Notes under the pieces: generated by a model
Seen by the model: only the letters and a program-made list of their open reading frames with translations
The model's database searches: none
What the model was told of the DNA's origin: nothing
Shown: in pieces, positions 7,732 to 15,582 of the stretch
Numbering within the stretch: position 1 is the first letter of the stretch
How the letters are laid out: every line of letters begins with the position of its first letter
Assembly (NCBI GenBank): GCA_963825765.1
Contig: CAWGUU010000007.1
Span: forward strand, 1-64,000
From: CAWGUU01 sp963825765
Lineage (GTDB): Bacteria; Actinomycetota; Acidimicrobiia; Acidimicrobiales; AC-14
Direction of reading: 5' to 3'
Length of the DNA: 64,000 nucleotides
Translations under genes and position numbers: made by a program

Positions 7732-9140
7732 GAGATCGGCGCGAAACGGGCGGTGAAGTGCCGCAGGAACGGCGGTTCCCAGGTGATCCGGTAGCCCGGG
7801 ACGGTCTGGCGGTTGCCGCTCACCGCGGTGATGACCTCGGCCACGTAGTCGACGTGGCTCTGGGTGTAGACCCGGCGGGGCAGGGCCAGGCGCACGAGCT
7901 CGTGCTGGGCCGCCGGCCCGAACATCACCGACCCCACCTCCACCGCCCGCACCCCTCCCACCCGGTACAGCTCGACGACCAGGGCGTGGGCAGGGAACTC
8001 GGCGGGAGTCAGGTGCGGGAGCATGGCGCCGGCGTCGACGTAGACGGCGTGGCCACCCGTCGGCCGCACCGTCTGGACACCGGCGTCCCAACACCGCTGG
8101 GCCAGGTAGTCGGCGGTGCGGACGCGGTAGCGCAGGTAGGCGGGGTCGAGCACCTCCCGCAGGCCCTGGGCGATGGCCTCCAGGTCGCGGCCGGCCAGCC
8201 CGCCGTAGGTCGGGAACCCCTCGGTCAGGATGAGCAGGGCCCGGCACCTGGCAGCCAGCTCGTCGTCCCGCAGGGCCAGGAAGCCGCCGATGTTGGCCAG
8301 GCCGTCCTTCTTGGCGCTCATGGTGACGCCGTCGGCGTAGGAGAACAGCTCGTGGGCCACCTCGGCCGGCGTCCGGTCGGCGTAACCCTCCTCCCGCTGG
8401 ATCACGAACCAGCAGTTCTCGGCGAAGCGGGCGGCGTCGAGGAACAGAGGCAGCTCGAAGCGGTCGCACAGCGCCCGCACGGCCCTGACGTTGGCCATCG
8501 ACACGGGCTGGCCGCCGACGGTGTTGTTGGTGACGGTGAGGAACACCATGGGCACGTCCGACGCCCGCTCCTCCAGCAGCTCCTCCAGCCGGGCCACGTC
8601 CATGTCGCCCTTGAACGGCGCCTCCACCTGGGTGTGGCCCGCCTCGGGGCAGGGCAGGTCGGCCGCCTCCCCGCCGTCGTACTCGATGTTCGCTCGGGTG
8701 GTGTCGAAGTGGGTGTTGTTCGGGACGACCTGGCCGTGGGTGACCGTCTCGGCGAAGAGGATGCGCTCGGCAGCCCGTCCCTGGTGGACGGGGATGACGT
8801 GGGGCATGCCCGTCAGCTCCCCCACCGCGGACGCGAAGCGCTCGTACGACGCGGCGCCGGCGTAGGACTCGTCGCCCCGCATGATCGCCGCCCACTGCTC
8901 GGCCGACATGGCGCCGGTGCCGGAGTCCGTGAGCAGGTCGATGAGGACCTCGCTGCTGGACAGGCCGAACAGGTTGTAGCCGGTGCGCTCCAACGCCGCC
9001 TGGCGCTCGGCAATGGTCGTGAACTGCAGCGGCTCCACCGACTTGATCCGGAACGGCTCCATCACGGTGTGCCAGCCGCCCTCGGTCACATCCGACTCGC
9101 CAGGCACATCCGACTCGCCAGGCACGTCATCAGCCGTCAC
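7728..9140 (-). CDS. tnaA: Tryptophanase/tyrosine phenol-lyase family PLP enzyme
   Basis: A 470-residue fold-type I PLP enzyme of the beta-eliminating lyase family, with EPFRIKSVEPL near the N-terminus, LLTDSGTGAMS, the phosphate-binding HQGRAAE, GGQPVSMAN, and the PLP lysine in MSAKKDGLANIGG. The motif HFDTTR has Asp where tryptophanases have their key Asp and tyrosine phenol-lyases have Thr, so tryptophan (C-S or C-C beta elimination to indole or thiol, pyruvate and ammonia) is the better guess. The loop before LVRLALPRRVYTQSHVD is shorter than in either model enzyme. The start is a GTG in a GTGA overlap with the upstream psiE-like gene; ATG 9062 (MEPFRIKSVEP) is possible. The N-terminus repeats PGESDV twice. 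Confidence 0.8.
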   Translation of the reverse strand: MTADDVPGESDVPGESDVTEGGWHTVMEPFRIKSVEPLQFTTIAERQAALERTGYNLFGLSSSEVLIDLLTDSGTGAMSAEQWAAIMRGDESYAGAASYERFASAVGELTGMPHVIPVHQGRAAERILFAETVTHGQVVPNNTHFDTTRANIEYDGGEAADLPCPEAGHTQVEAPFKGDMDVARLEELLEERASDVPMVFLTVTNNTVGGQPVSMANVRAVRALCDRFELPLFLDAARFAENCWFVIQREEGYADRTPAEVAHELFSYADGVTMSAKKDGLANIGGFLALRDDELAARCRALLILTEGFPTYGGLAGRDLEAIAQGLREVLDPAYLRYRVRTADYLAQRCWDAGVQTVRPTGGHAVYVDAGAMLPHLTPAEFPAHALVVELYRVGGVRAVEVGSVMFGPAAQHELVRLALPRRVYTQSHVDYVAEVITAVSGNRQTVPGYRITWEPPFLRHFTARFAPIS

Positions 9141-9622
9141 GCCTCCCCCCTCTCGGCCGGCTCGTCCCGCCCGGAGCGGCGAAGGAGGAAGATCACGAGG
9201 CCGAGCACGAGCAGTCCCCCGACGAGCACGCCCATCTCCACCATGAGGTCGTCGAAATCGGCCTTGCCCACGTAGCCCGAGGCCTCGGCGCTGATCACGA
9301 TCAGGCGCCGGACGATCGCCACGATGCCGACGACCAGGAACGGCTCGGTCAGCAGGATGCCCTCGGCGATCACCGACCGCAGGGTGTGGAGCAGCTCGGT
9401 GACGATGAAGACGAGGATCAGGCCGTCGAGCAGCTGGAGGATCGAGTCGACGAAGGGCTCGTCTCCGACGTGGCGGCCGAAGGTGAGGAGCACGTTGAAG
9501 AACAGGACGACGCCAGCCGCGGCGAGGGCGAGGGCGATGCCGACGTTGAGCGCGTGCTCGGCCTGCTGGAGACCGGCGGCCAGCATCCCTCGGCGCGACG
9601 GCCGGACCTCCTCCTCGTCCAC
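9137..9622 (-). CDS. PsiE-family membrane protein
   Basis: A 161-residue protein with four predicted membrane helices (NVGIALALAAAGVVLFFNVLL, ILQLLDGLILVFIVTELLHTL, FLVVGIVAIVRRLIVIS, MGVLVGGLLVLGLVIFLL). The ILLTEPFLVVGIVAIVRRLIVISAE stretch resembles the PsiE family named for phosphate-starvation induction in E. coli; its biochemical role is unknown. The start is a GTG at 9622. Its TGA overlaps the GTG of the lyase gene, so the two are probably translated together. Nothing in the sequence shows a phosphate-responsive promoter. Confidence 0.7.
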   Translation of the reverse strand: MDEEEVRPSRRGMLAAGLQQAEHALNVGIALALAAAGVVLFFNVLLTFGRHVGDEPFVDSILQLLDGLILVFIVTELLHTLRSVIAEGILLTEPFLVVGIVAIVRRLIVISAEASGYVGKADFDDLMVEMGVLVGGLLVLGLVIFLLRRSGRDEPAERGEA

Positions 9623-9689
9623 GCCGAGATTGTCACCGCTGCCGGGGGCGGGCGTCTACTGAGCCGCCGGTCCGCTATAGACGTGGGTG

Positions 9690-9836
9690 ATGGGTGACGA
9701 CGATCTCGGGGAGCTGGAGGAGAACAACCGCATCCTCGTCCGGGAGGAGCTGGAGACCCAGCACCGCCTGGAAGGTCACCCGACACCGCTCGAGGACTGC
9801 CGTGTCTGCGAGTCGCACCGGCCGTCGCGGTCCTAG
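9690..9836 (+). CDS. 48-residue hypothetical protein with CxxC near its end
   Basis: A short ORF: MGDDDLGELEENNRILVREE, then a helical charged part and DCRVCESHRPSRS. It starts at an ATG preceded by a GGTG element and stops 4 bp before the AAA+ ATPase gene, so the two are probably one transcript. The Cys-x-x-Cys-x-x-His end could bind zinc. I do not recognise a family. Codon use is like the neighbours (GC third positions), which supports a real gene. Confidence 0.5.
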   Translation: MGDDDLGELEENNRILVREELETQHRLEGHPTPLEDCRVCESHRPSRS

Positions 9837-9840
9837 TGCC

Positions 9841-11301
9841 ATGACCAGGTCCGACAACCCACTCGCGGCCCCCGTGACGGCGTTCGTCGACCGGTTGGCG
9901 CCCGTCCTCGTCGACCTGGCCGGCGGCGCCGGCGCCGAGCAGGCCGCGAAGCTGCGGGGCGACGTCGCCCTGGAGGCCCTGAACCTGGCGGCGGCGTTCA
10001 TCGACGCCGACGGCCGCCACACCGACGACGAGCTGCGCGCCTTCGCCGACGCCTTCGCCACCCGGTCGGACACCGTGGCCCGGGCCGCCTCGCCCCGGGC
10101 CCTGCGGTCGGCGGGCCTGCTGACCGGCCGGCGGACCTTCGTCGACACGCCGTCGCCGCTGTTCGACCTGCTGGTACAGGCCGACGCCCGCGCCGGCACC
10201 GCCGACTCGTGGGCCTACTACCTGGGCGCCGCCGACATCGCCTTCGCGGTGATCGCCATCGACGACGACCCGTCCCACGCCGAGCTGACCGCCGTCGAGG
10301 CCTTCCGCCACCGCCTGCTCCGGGCCATGGACGGGGCAGGTGTCGGCCGACCCGGCCGGCCCCGGCCCGCCCCGTCGCCGTCGACCTCGACCTCGACGTC
10401 CGGGGCCGCGCCGGATGTCGTCGCGGACGCCGCGGAACCCCCGCCCCAGGAGCCTTCCCGTCCCCTGGAGGAGGTGCTGGCCGAGCTGGACGCCCTGGTC
10501 GGGCTGGCGCCGGTGAAGGCCGAGGTCAAGCTGGTGACGAACCTGCTGCGGGTGGAGAAGATCCGCAAGGAGCGCGGTCTGCCCGTCGTCGAGCACAGCC
10601 GTCACCTCGTGTTCACCGGCAACCCGGGCACCGGCAAGACCACGGTGGCCCGCCTCCTGGCCCAGATCTACCGGACCCTCGGGGTGGTCGAGAAGGGCCA
10701 TCTGGTGGAGACCGACCGGTCGGGCCTGGTCGCGGGCTACGTCGGCCAGACCGCCCTGAAGGTCAAGGAGGTGTTCACGTCGGCCATCGGCGGGGTGCTC
10801 CTCGTCGACGAGGCCCACGCCCTGGCCCGCGGCAACGAGCGGGACTTCGGCCACGAGGCCATCGACATGATGGTGAAGCTGATGGAGGACCACCGCGACG
10901 AGGTGGTCCTCATCGTCGCCGGCTACCCCGACGAGATGGCGGTGTTCCTCGACGCCAACCCCGGCCTGCGCTCACGGTTCCCGAAGACCATCTACTTCGA
11001 CGACTACACCGACACCGAGCTCCAGCGCATCTTCGACGGCATGTGCGTCAAGAACCACTACTCGCCCACGGCCGAGGCCCGGGTCAGGGTGCTGGACTTC
11101 GTGGCCGCCCAACCCCGCGACAGGGGCTTCGGGAACGCCCGGCTGGTGCGAAACCTGTTCGAGGCGGCAGTGAGCCGCCAGGCGACACGGGTGGTCGCGT
11201 TGACCGACGTCAGCGACGAGGCCCTGGTGACGTTCGAGGCCGACGACATCCCGCCGCCGCAGCCGTCTACGTCAACTTGCCCGGCACCTAGGTCAATTTG
11301 A
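9841..11301 (+). CDS. TerB-like domain plus CbxX/SpoVK-type AAA+ ATPase
   Basis: A 486-residue protein from ATG 9841. The N-terminal 150 residues look like a TerB-type helical domain (NLAAAFIDADGRHTDDELRAF). A Pro/Ser linker follows, then an AAA+ module of the CbxX/CfqX/SpoVK group: LVGLAPVKAEV, Walker A GNPGTGKTT, Walker B VLLVDEAHAL, sensor 1 VLIVAGYPDEM, and RSRFPKTIYFDDYT with an arginine-finger position. Relatives remodel Rubisco (CbbX) or act in type VII secretion (EccA); neither partner is present here, so the client is unknown. The ORF is open further upstream, but homology and spacing favour this ATG. Its end overlaps the convergent lipoprotein gene by 14 bp. Confidence 0.8.
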   Translation: MTRSDNPLAAPVTAFVDRLAPVLVDLAGGAGAEQAAKLRGDVALEALNLAAAFIDADGRHTDDELRAFADAFATRSDTVARAASPRALRSAGLLTGRRTFVDTPSPLFDLLVQADARAGTADSWAYYLGAADIAFAVIAIDDDPSHAELTAVEAFRHRLLRAMDGAGVGRPGRPRPAPSPSTSTSTSGAAPDVVADAAEPPPQEPSRPLEEVLAELDALVGLAPVKAEVKLVTNLLRVEKIRKERGLPVVEHSRHLVFTGNPGTGKTTVARLLAQIYRTLGVVEKGHLVETDRSGLVAGYVGQTALKVKEVFTSAIGGVLLVDEAHALARGNERDFGHEAIDMMVKLMEDHRDEVVLIVAGYPDEMAVFLDANPGLRSRFPKTIYFDDYTDTELQRIFDGMCVKNHYSPTAEARVRVLDFVAAQPRDRGFGNARLVRNLFEAAVSRQATRVVALTDVSDEALVTFEADDIPPPQPSTSTCPAPRSI

Positions 11302-11812
11302 AGGTGTCGAGCAGCCGGTCGTACGCCTTCGGGCGACCCTTCCCCGACGCCGCGCCGATGACGTACAGGCGCTGGCCGACCAGGAAGATGCGCTCGTACA
11401 CGTCGCCTCCGTCCAGCGAGATCTCCGCGTCCTTGGCGGGGTGGCCGAGGAAGGTGGTGTCGCTGCTGGAGGTGATCGTCCCCTTCACCTGGGTCGCGGA
11501 TCCCTGGACGGCACCGGCGAGGGCGGCGGCGGGATCGAGGGGGACCGGCGAGTCGGTGTAGGTGACGGTGACGGCCCCGTCGTCGACCTCGCTCGTCAAG
11601 ATGATGACCTGGAGGTTGACGCCTCCGGCCGACTGGCTCTGTGCGTCACGCTTCGGCTGGTTCGGGAACTCGGCGGTGAAGCTGCCGTCCTCGGCGACGA
11701 AGGCCACACCCTTGGTGTCGGTGTCGGACGACGAACACGCGGCGGCCGACAGCACCGCGAACGACATGACGGCGGCCAGCAGCAGCCGGCGCGTACGGAG
11801 CGTGCGGATCAT
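11288..11812 (-). CDS. Secreted lipoprotein, hypothetical
   Basis: A 174-residue protein starting MIRTLRTRRLLLAAVMSFAV and continuing to a lipobox (LSAAAC, with Cys about residue 26), so it should be an outer-leaflet lipoprotein. The mature part begins SSSDTDTKGVAFVAEDGSFT and has a compact beta-rich body with FTAEFPNQPKRDAQSQ and a LGHPAKDAEIS segment. It resembles the PsbP/LpqN-like or DUF-type stress lipoproteins only in general form. I cannot name a family. It has its own promoter region of about 200 bp with the palindromic repeat copy C, and it converges with the AAA+ gene. Confidence 0.7.
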   Translation of the reverse strand: MIRTLRTRRLLLAAVMSFAVLSAAACSSSDTDTKGVAFVAEDGSFTAEFPNQPKRDAQSQSAGGVNLQVIILTSEVDDGAVTVTYTDSPVPLDPAAALAGAVQGSATQVKGTITSSSDTTFLGHPAKDAEISLDGGDVYERIFLVGQRLYVIGAASGKGRPKAYDRLLDTFKLT

Positions 11813-11960
11813 GGATGTTCTCCCCCTGCCTCGGCGTGAGCAGCTCCCCGGACGGGCACGTCGGTGCCCCGCCGACGCCCGCCAGTCTGGCCCAAGGCGC
11901 CGGCAACGTCGACCCCCGGCACAGCTCGCCGCCTGCCCGGCAGCGGAACCGGGGCCGCAC

Positions 11961-11998
11961 AACCGCGGCATGCGCGGGTGAGTCGCCCCAGTTGGCGG
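11961..11998. repeat. Dispersed intergenic palindrome, copy C
   Basis: AACCGCG (11961-11967) pairs with CGCGGGT (11973-11979) with one mismatch around a 5-nt loop, followed by AGTCGCCCCAGTTGGCGG. This is the same order of elements as at 3817-3865 and 60269-60305. The GTGAGTCGCCCCAGTT core is shared in full with copy A apart from its first bases. It lies 14 bp past the PNPOx pseudogene. Confidence 0.5.
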
Positions 11999-12012
11999 GA
12001 ACGGGATGTGCG

Positions 12013-12496
12013 TCAGCCGGGCGACTGCGGTTCGGTGAGGCGTCGGCCTGTGATCTCCCGGGGGACGATCCGCAGCCAGTGGCTCGGCTCGCCCCCCGGC
12101 CAGGGCGTCACCGGGAGGGTGCGGACCCGTTCGGACATGGTGTCGAGGGCGTCGGTGACCTCGTGCCCGACACCCTGGACGAGCACGCTCCAACCCGTCC
12201 GCCGCTCCTGGTCGATGTCGTCCGCCTCGAAGGCGACCAGCCGGAGCCGGGCCGCCGGAGCCGGGCCGCCGGAGCCGGGCCGCCGGAGCCGGGCCGCCGG
12301 AGCCGGGCCGCGCCGAGCATGGTGCCCCCGTCCATCCGGATCACGACGTTGTCGTCCTCGACGGCGTAGTTGACGGGGAGTACCAGCGGTTGCTCGCCGT
12401 CCACCACCGCCAGCCGGCCGACCTTCTGTGTCCCCACAGCCGGACGCATTCGTCGCGCGGGATGGGTTCCAGGGTGTGGGCCGGCTCCGCGTCCAT
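12013..12496 (-). pseudogene. Pyridoxamine-phosphate-oxidase-like (flavin-binding) protein, frameshifted twice
   Basis: The pieces of one gene lie in different frames. ATG 12496 gives MDAEPAHTLEPIPRDECVRL. After a missing base near 12435 the frame continues GTQKVGRLAVVDGEQPLVLP and VNYAVEDDNVVIRMDGGTML. Then come five copies of a 14-bp unit, after which the frame changes again to LVAFEADDIDQERRTGWSVL, VQGVGHEVTD and PWPGGEPSHWLRIVPREITG, with a stop at 12013-12015. These are the conserved blocks of the actinobacterial PNPOx-like FMN/F420-binding family. The four extra 14-bp copies add 56 bp, which is not a multiple of three. As read, it makes no intact protein. The first lesion could be a base-call error; the repeat is less easily explained that way. 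Confidence 0.75.
12241..12310. repeat. Five perfect tandem copies of a 14-bp unit
   Basis: The unit CCGGAGCCGGGCCG is repeated exactly five times inside the PNPOx-like pseudogene. Because 14 is not divisible by three, each gain or loss of a copy shifts the reading frame. Confidence 0.9.
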
Positions 12497-12532
12497 CGGG
12501 TCCTCCGCGACCTCCCGGTCGGGCCCGCGGCG

Positions 12533-12997
12533 TCAGGAGACGTCGAGCTCGTTGCCTTCGGGGTCGGTCAGCAGCGTCCACCGGCCATCGGGGCCGTCGT
12601 GGACGCCGACGACGGTGGCGCCAAGCTCGACGAGGCGTTCGACCTCGGCGTCGTGGGCCTCGGGCCCGACCAGGAGGTCGAGGTGGACCCGGTTCTTCAC
12701 GGTCTTGGGCTCGGGTACGGCCTGGAAGAGGATCCGCCGGCCAGTGCCTGCGCCCCGCTCGTCGACGGGATCGTCGGGATGGCGCAGCGAGGCCAGCGAC
12801 CGCCAGCGTCGCTTCCCGTCGATCTCGACCGTGTACTCGGCCGGCACGTGGCCGGCCTCCACGAGACCGCCGACGAACGCGCCGATCTCCTCGTGCTCGT
12901 AGTGGAGGGCTTCGGCCCAGAAGGCGGCCAGCGCGTGGGGCTCGGCGGCGTCGAAGACGACCTGCGTACGGATGGCGGTCACACGGGCAGTAGGCAC
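12533..12997 (-). CDS. VOC (glyoxalase-like) family protein
   Basis: A 154-residue vicinal-oxygen-chelate protein with two beta-alpha-beta-beta-beta modules. The N-terminal half is RTQVVFDAAEPHALAAFWAE, and the C-terminal half is NRVHLDLLVGPEAHDAEVER followed by DGPDGRWTLLTDPEGNELDV. The H-D-L, W-T-L-L-T-D-P-E-G-N-E pattern is that of the actinobacterial glyoxalase_6 subfamily, members of which are often annotated as glyoxalase/bleomycin-resistance proteins without known substrate. It is a lone gene, on the same strand as the decayed PNPOx-like gene 36 bp downstream. Confidence 0.75.
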   Translation of the reverse strand: MPTARVTAIRTQVVFDAAEPHALAAFWAEALHYEHEEIGAFVGGLVEAGHVPAEYTVEIDGKRRWRSLASLRHPDDPVDERGAGTGRRILFQAVPEPKTVKNRVHLDLLVGPEAHDAEVERLVELGATVVGVHDGPDGRWTLLTDPEGNELDVS

Positions 12998-13077
12998 GAC
13001 GACATGATCCCCCGGGAGTATGTCGGTTACGCCCGACGGCCGATTCCAGCGATGCTGGGCCGCCGTAGGGTCAGGGC

Positions 13078-13239
13078 GTGCGCAGACTGTGGGCCCGGGT
13101 GCGGGACGCCAACCCGCTGGTGGTCGACTCGATCTTCGCCGCCGTGGTGCTGGTGGCGGGCCTGGTCAGCCTCACCGCCGGACCGACGCCGGCCAACCCC
13201 ACCCCCGCCGACGCCCTGGCTTGGGAGTCGGCGTGCTGA
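13078..13239 (+). pseudogene. N-terminal fragment of a sensor histidine kinase
   Basis: GTG 13078 opens a 53-codon frame. VRRLWARVRDANPLVVDSIF leads into AAVVLVAGLVSLTAG, the typical first cytoplasmic stretch and first membrane helix of actinobacterial NarL-type sensor kinases. It breaks off after PTPADAL and runs into a stop at 13237-13239, exactly where ABC-permease coding sequence begins in another frame. No kinase domain follows, so only the first few percent of the gene remains. Confidence 0.6.
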
Positions 13240-14447
13240 TGTCGTTCGGCCTGCGGGCCCTGCTCAGCGCCGTCGGACTTGAGGTGCCGAGCGGCTCGAT
13301 CGTGATCGCCCCATCCACGGTGATCACCGCCTTCGTGGTCGGCACCGTCATCACCGTGATCTCGGCCCTGTGGCCGGCGGTGCGGTCCAGCCGGGTGAAG
13401 CCGATCGCCGCTCTCCGCGACGTCGACCTCGACGTGTCCGGGTCGTCGATCGCCCGTACCGGGGCCGGCCTGGCCGTTCTCGGCCTCGGCGTGGCGTCCT
13501 TCACCGCCGGGATCCTCGGCGCCGGCTCGGCCCTGGCCCTCATCGGGTTCGGCACGGTGGCGACGATCATCGGCGTGTTCGTGCTCGGTCCGGTGCTCGC
13601 CATCCCCCTCATGCACGTGCTGGGGGCGCCGGTCCAGGCGATCTCCGGCACCACCGGGCGCCTGGCCCGGGAGAACGCCAAACGCAACCCCAGGCGCACG
13701 TCGGCCACCGCGTCGGCGCTCATGATCGGCGTGGCCCTGGTCGGCTTCAGCACCATCCTGGCCTCGTCGACCAAGGCGTCGATCTCCGACACGCTGTCCC
13801 AGTCGCTGCAGGCGGTCTACGTCGTCGCCTCGGGGTCGTTCGGCAACGGAGGCCTCAGCCCCGAGATCGAGGTTGACCTGTCGGCCCTGCCCGAAGTGGC
13901 GGCGATCTCACCCATGCGGTCGAGCCCGGTCGAAGTGGACGGAGAGGCCACGCAGGTGGCGGCGGTCGACACCCGGACGATCGACCAGGTGGCCGACCTC
14001 GGGGTGACGGCGGGCCGGTTGGCCGACGTCTCCGGAGCGTCGGTGGCCGTCGAGGACCGCAAGGCCAAGGCCGACGGGCTGGCGGTGGGGGACACGCTCA
14101 CCATGACCTTCGCCCGCACCGGTCCCGTCGAGCTCACCGTCAGGGCCCTCATCGACCGGCCGCCGGCCGGCGGCGACGGGATGGTCTACCTGGTCGGCCT
14201 CGACACCTACGAGGCCAACGTCACCGACATCAACCTGCTCGACACCGCCACCCACACATGGGACCTCGCCACCGCCACCGGTCAGCCGTCGGCCCTGCCC
14301 GACGACGTCGCCGTGGCCGCGCTCGAGGCGAGCCTCGCCACGATCACCCCCGAGATCCGGCGCGGCCGCTTCGATCCCGAGGTCGCGGCACCCGCCGGCG
14401 CGACCCCCACCGATCTGCTGGTGGCGTTCCTCGGTCGCACGCCGTGA
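13239..14447 (+). pseudogene. Internal fragment of an FtsX/MacB-type ABC transporter permease
   Basis: The readable frame runs from about 13222 (ATG 13239) to a stop at 14447, about 402 residues. It contains the last helices of a first FtsX domain (TVITAFVVGTVITVISALWP, VRSSRVKPIAALRDV), two helices opening the second half, the NAKRNPRRTSATASALMIGV element, and a MacB-like extracellular domain. The complete family has about 850 residues with two FtsX domains. Here the first 300 or so residues and the last FtsX domain are missing, and no ATPase gene is beside it. It is most likely a remnant left by a deletion that also removed most of the histidine kinase. Confidence 0.65.
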
Positions 14448-14455
14448 GCTCCCGA

Positions 14456-14468
14456 CTTACAGTGTAAG
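14456..14468. promoter_or_regulatory. Palindromic operator of the TetR gene
   Basis: CTTACAGTGTAAG is a perfect inverted repeat around one central base, 27 bp upstream of the TetR-family start codon. The embedded TACAGT could serve as a -10 box, so repressor binding would block its own transcription. Confidence 0.5.
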
Positions 14469-14495
14469 AATGGCCAGGCCGACGACAGGCTCACG

Positions 14496-15170
14496 ATGAC
14501 CGCGACGACCGATCCCGCCTCCGCGCCCCGCATCCGGCTCAGCCGGGAGCGGGTGGTCGACGCCGCCGTCGCCTTCGCCGACGAGCACGGGATCGAGACG
14601 CTCAGCATGCGCAAGCTGGGCGAGGCAGTCGGGGTCGAGGCGATGTCGCTGTACAACCATGTGGCCAACAAGGACGACCTCCTCGACGGCATGATCGACC
14701 TGGTCTTCGCGGAGATCGAGCTCCCGTCCGGAGAGGACGGCTGGAGGTCGGGCATGCGTCGACGGGCGAACGCCGTCCGCACGGCCCTGTCCCGCCACCC
14801 GTGGGCCGTCGGTCTGATGGAGTCGCGGACGTCACCCGGTCCGGCCAACCTGCGCCACCACGACGCCGTCATCGGCTGCCTGCGGCAGGCCGGGTTCTCG
14901 GTCGAGCTGACCGCCCACGCCTACTCGGCCCTCGACAGCTACATCTACGGGTTCGCGATGCAGGAGCGGAACCTGCCGTTCGACTCGCCGGAGCAGACGT
15001 CGGAGCTGGCCCAGGAAATCATGGCCCAGTTCCCCGTCGACGCCTACCCGCACCTGGCCGAGCTGGCGATCGAGCACGTCCTCCAGCCCGGCTACGACTA
15101 CGGCAACGAGTTCGAGTTCGGGCTCGAGCTGCTCCTCGACGGCCTGGAGCGGGCCGCCAACGGGATGTGA
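14496..15170 (+). CDS. TetR/AcrR family repressor (TetR_C type)
   Basis: A 224-residue regulator. The N-terminal helix-turn-helix is RERVVDAAVAFADEHGIETL followed by SMRKLGEAVGVEAMSLYNHV, with the usual KDDLLDGMIDLVF. The C-terminal half matches the tetracycline-repressor-type ligand domain (AYSALDSYIYGFAMQE and the DYGNEFEFGLELLLDGLE end). Regulators of this type usually sit beside the ABC transporter they control. Here the neighbouring permease is a remnant, so the regulator may be orphaned and act only on itself through the palindrome at 14456. Confidence 0.85.
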   Translation: MTATTDPASAPRIRLSRERVVDAAVAFADEHGIETLSMRKLGEAVGVEAMSLYNHVANKDDLLDGMIDLVFAEIELPSGEDGWRSGMRRRANAVRTALSRHPWAVGLMESRTSPGPANLRHHDAVIGCLRQAGFSVELTAHAYSALDSYIYGFAMQERNLPFDSPEQTSELAQEIMAQFPVDAYPHLAELAIEHVLQPGYDYGNEFEFGLELLLDGLERAANGM

Positions 15171-15582
15171 CACCGACTTCGTTCGCCCTGGGGCCGGCCT
15201 TCGTACTCGTCGAGCGATCCTCCGCTACCGCCCTCCCTATGAAGCCACGTCTCCCAGCTGGTCCCTCGAGTCATCCGGTGGAATCGAGCGGTGGGGAGCA
15301 CGCGGGGCCGGTACTCGACCAGTTGGATGCGGCCGTCGAAGGTGCGGTTGTCGATTATCCCATGCAAAGGGCGAGCCAGATCGAGCCGAACTTGGCGAGC
15401 GCGGACTACTCGCAAACGGCTCTGGGGCCGGATATATGGCGAATTCCCATTCGTCCGACGACGGCGGCCGTGAGAACCATCCGGTATGGAGCTGATAGCG
15501 GTGAAGCACGCTGGCGAGCCCTGCGGGCATCACCGTCCCTGGATGGAGCCGCTGCCCCGGACGCGGGACCCTCCCCCGACCC
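15171..15582. other. Intergenic stretch with no recognisable gene
   Basis: 412 bp between the TetR gene and a convergent lipoprotein gene. Base composition is visibly less GC-rich than the flanks (for example GATATATGGCGAATTCCCAT near 15432). Short open frames occur on both strands, but none has a ribosome site or family resemblance I can name. It may be decayed foreign DNA. I see no RNA gene in it. Confidence 0.4.

Noticed and set aside
7728..9140. Calling the PLP enzyme tyrosine phenol-lyase
   Set aside because: Asp in HFDTTR matches tryptophanase rather than the Thr of tyrosine phenol-lyase; the loop that carries the other discriminating residue is missing, so I kept a family-level call leaning to tryptophanase.
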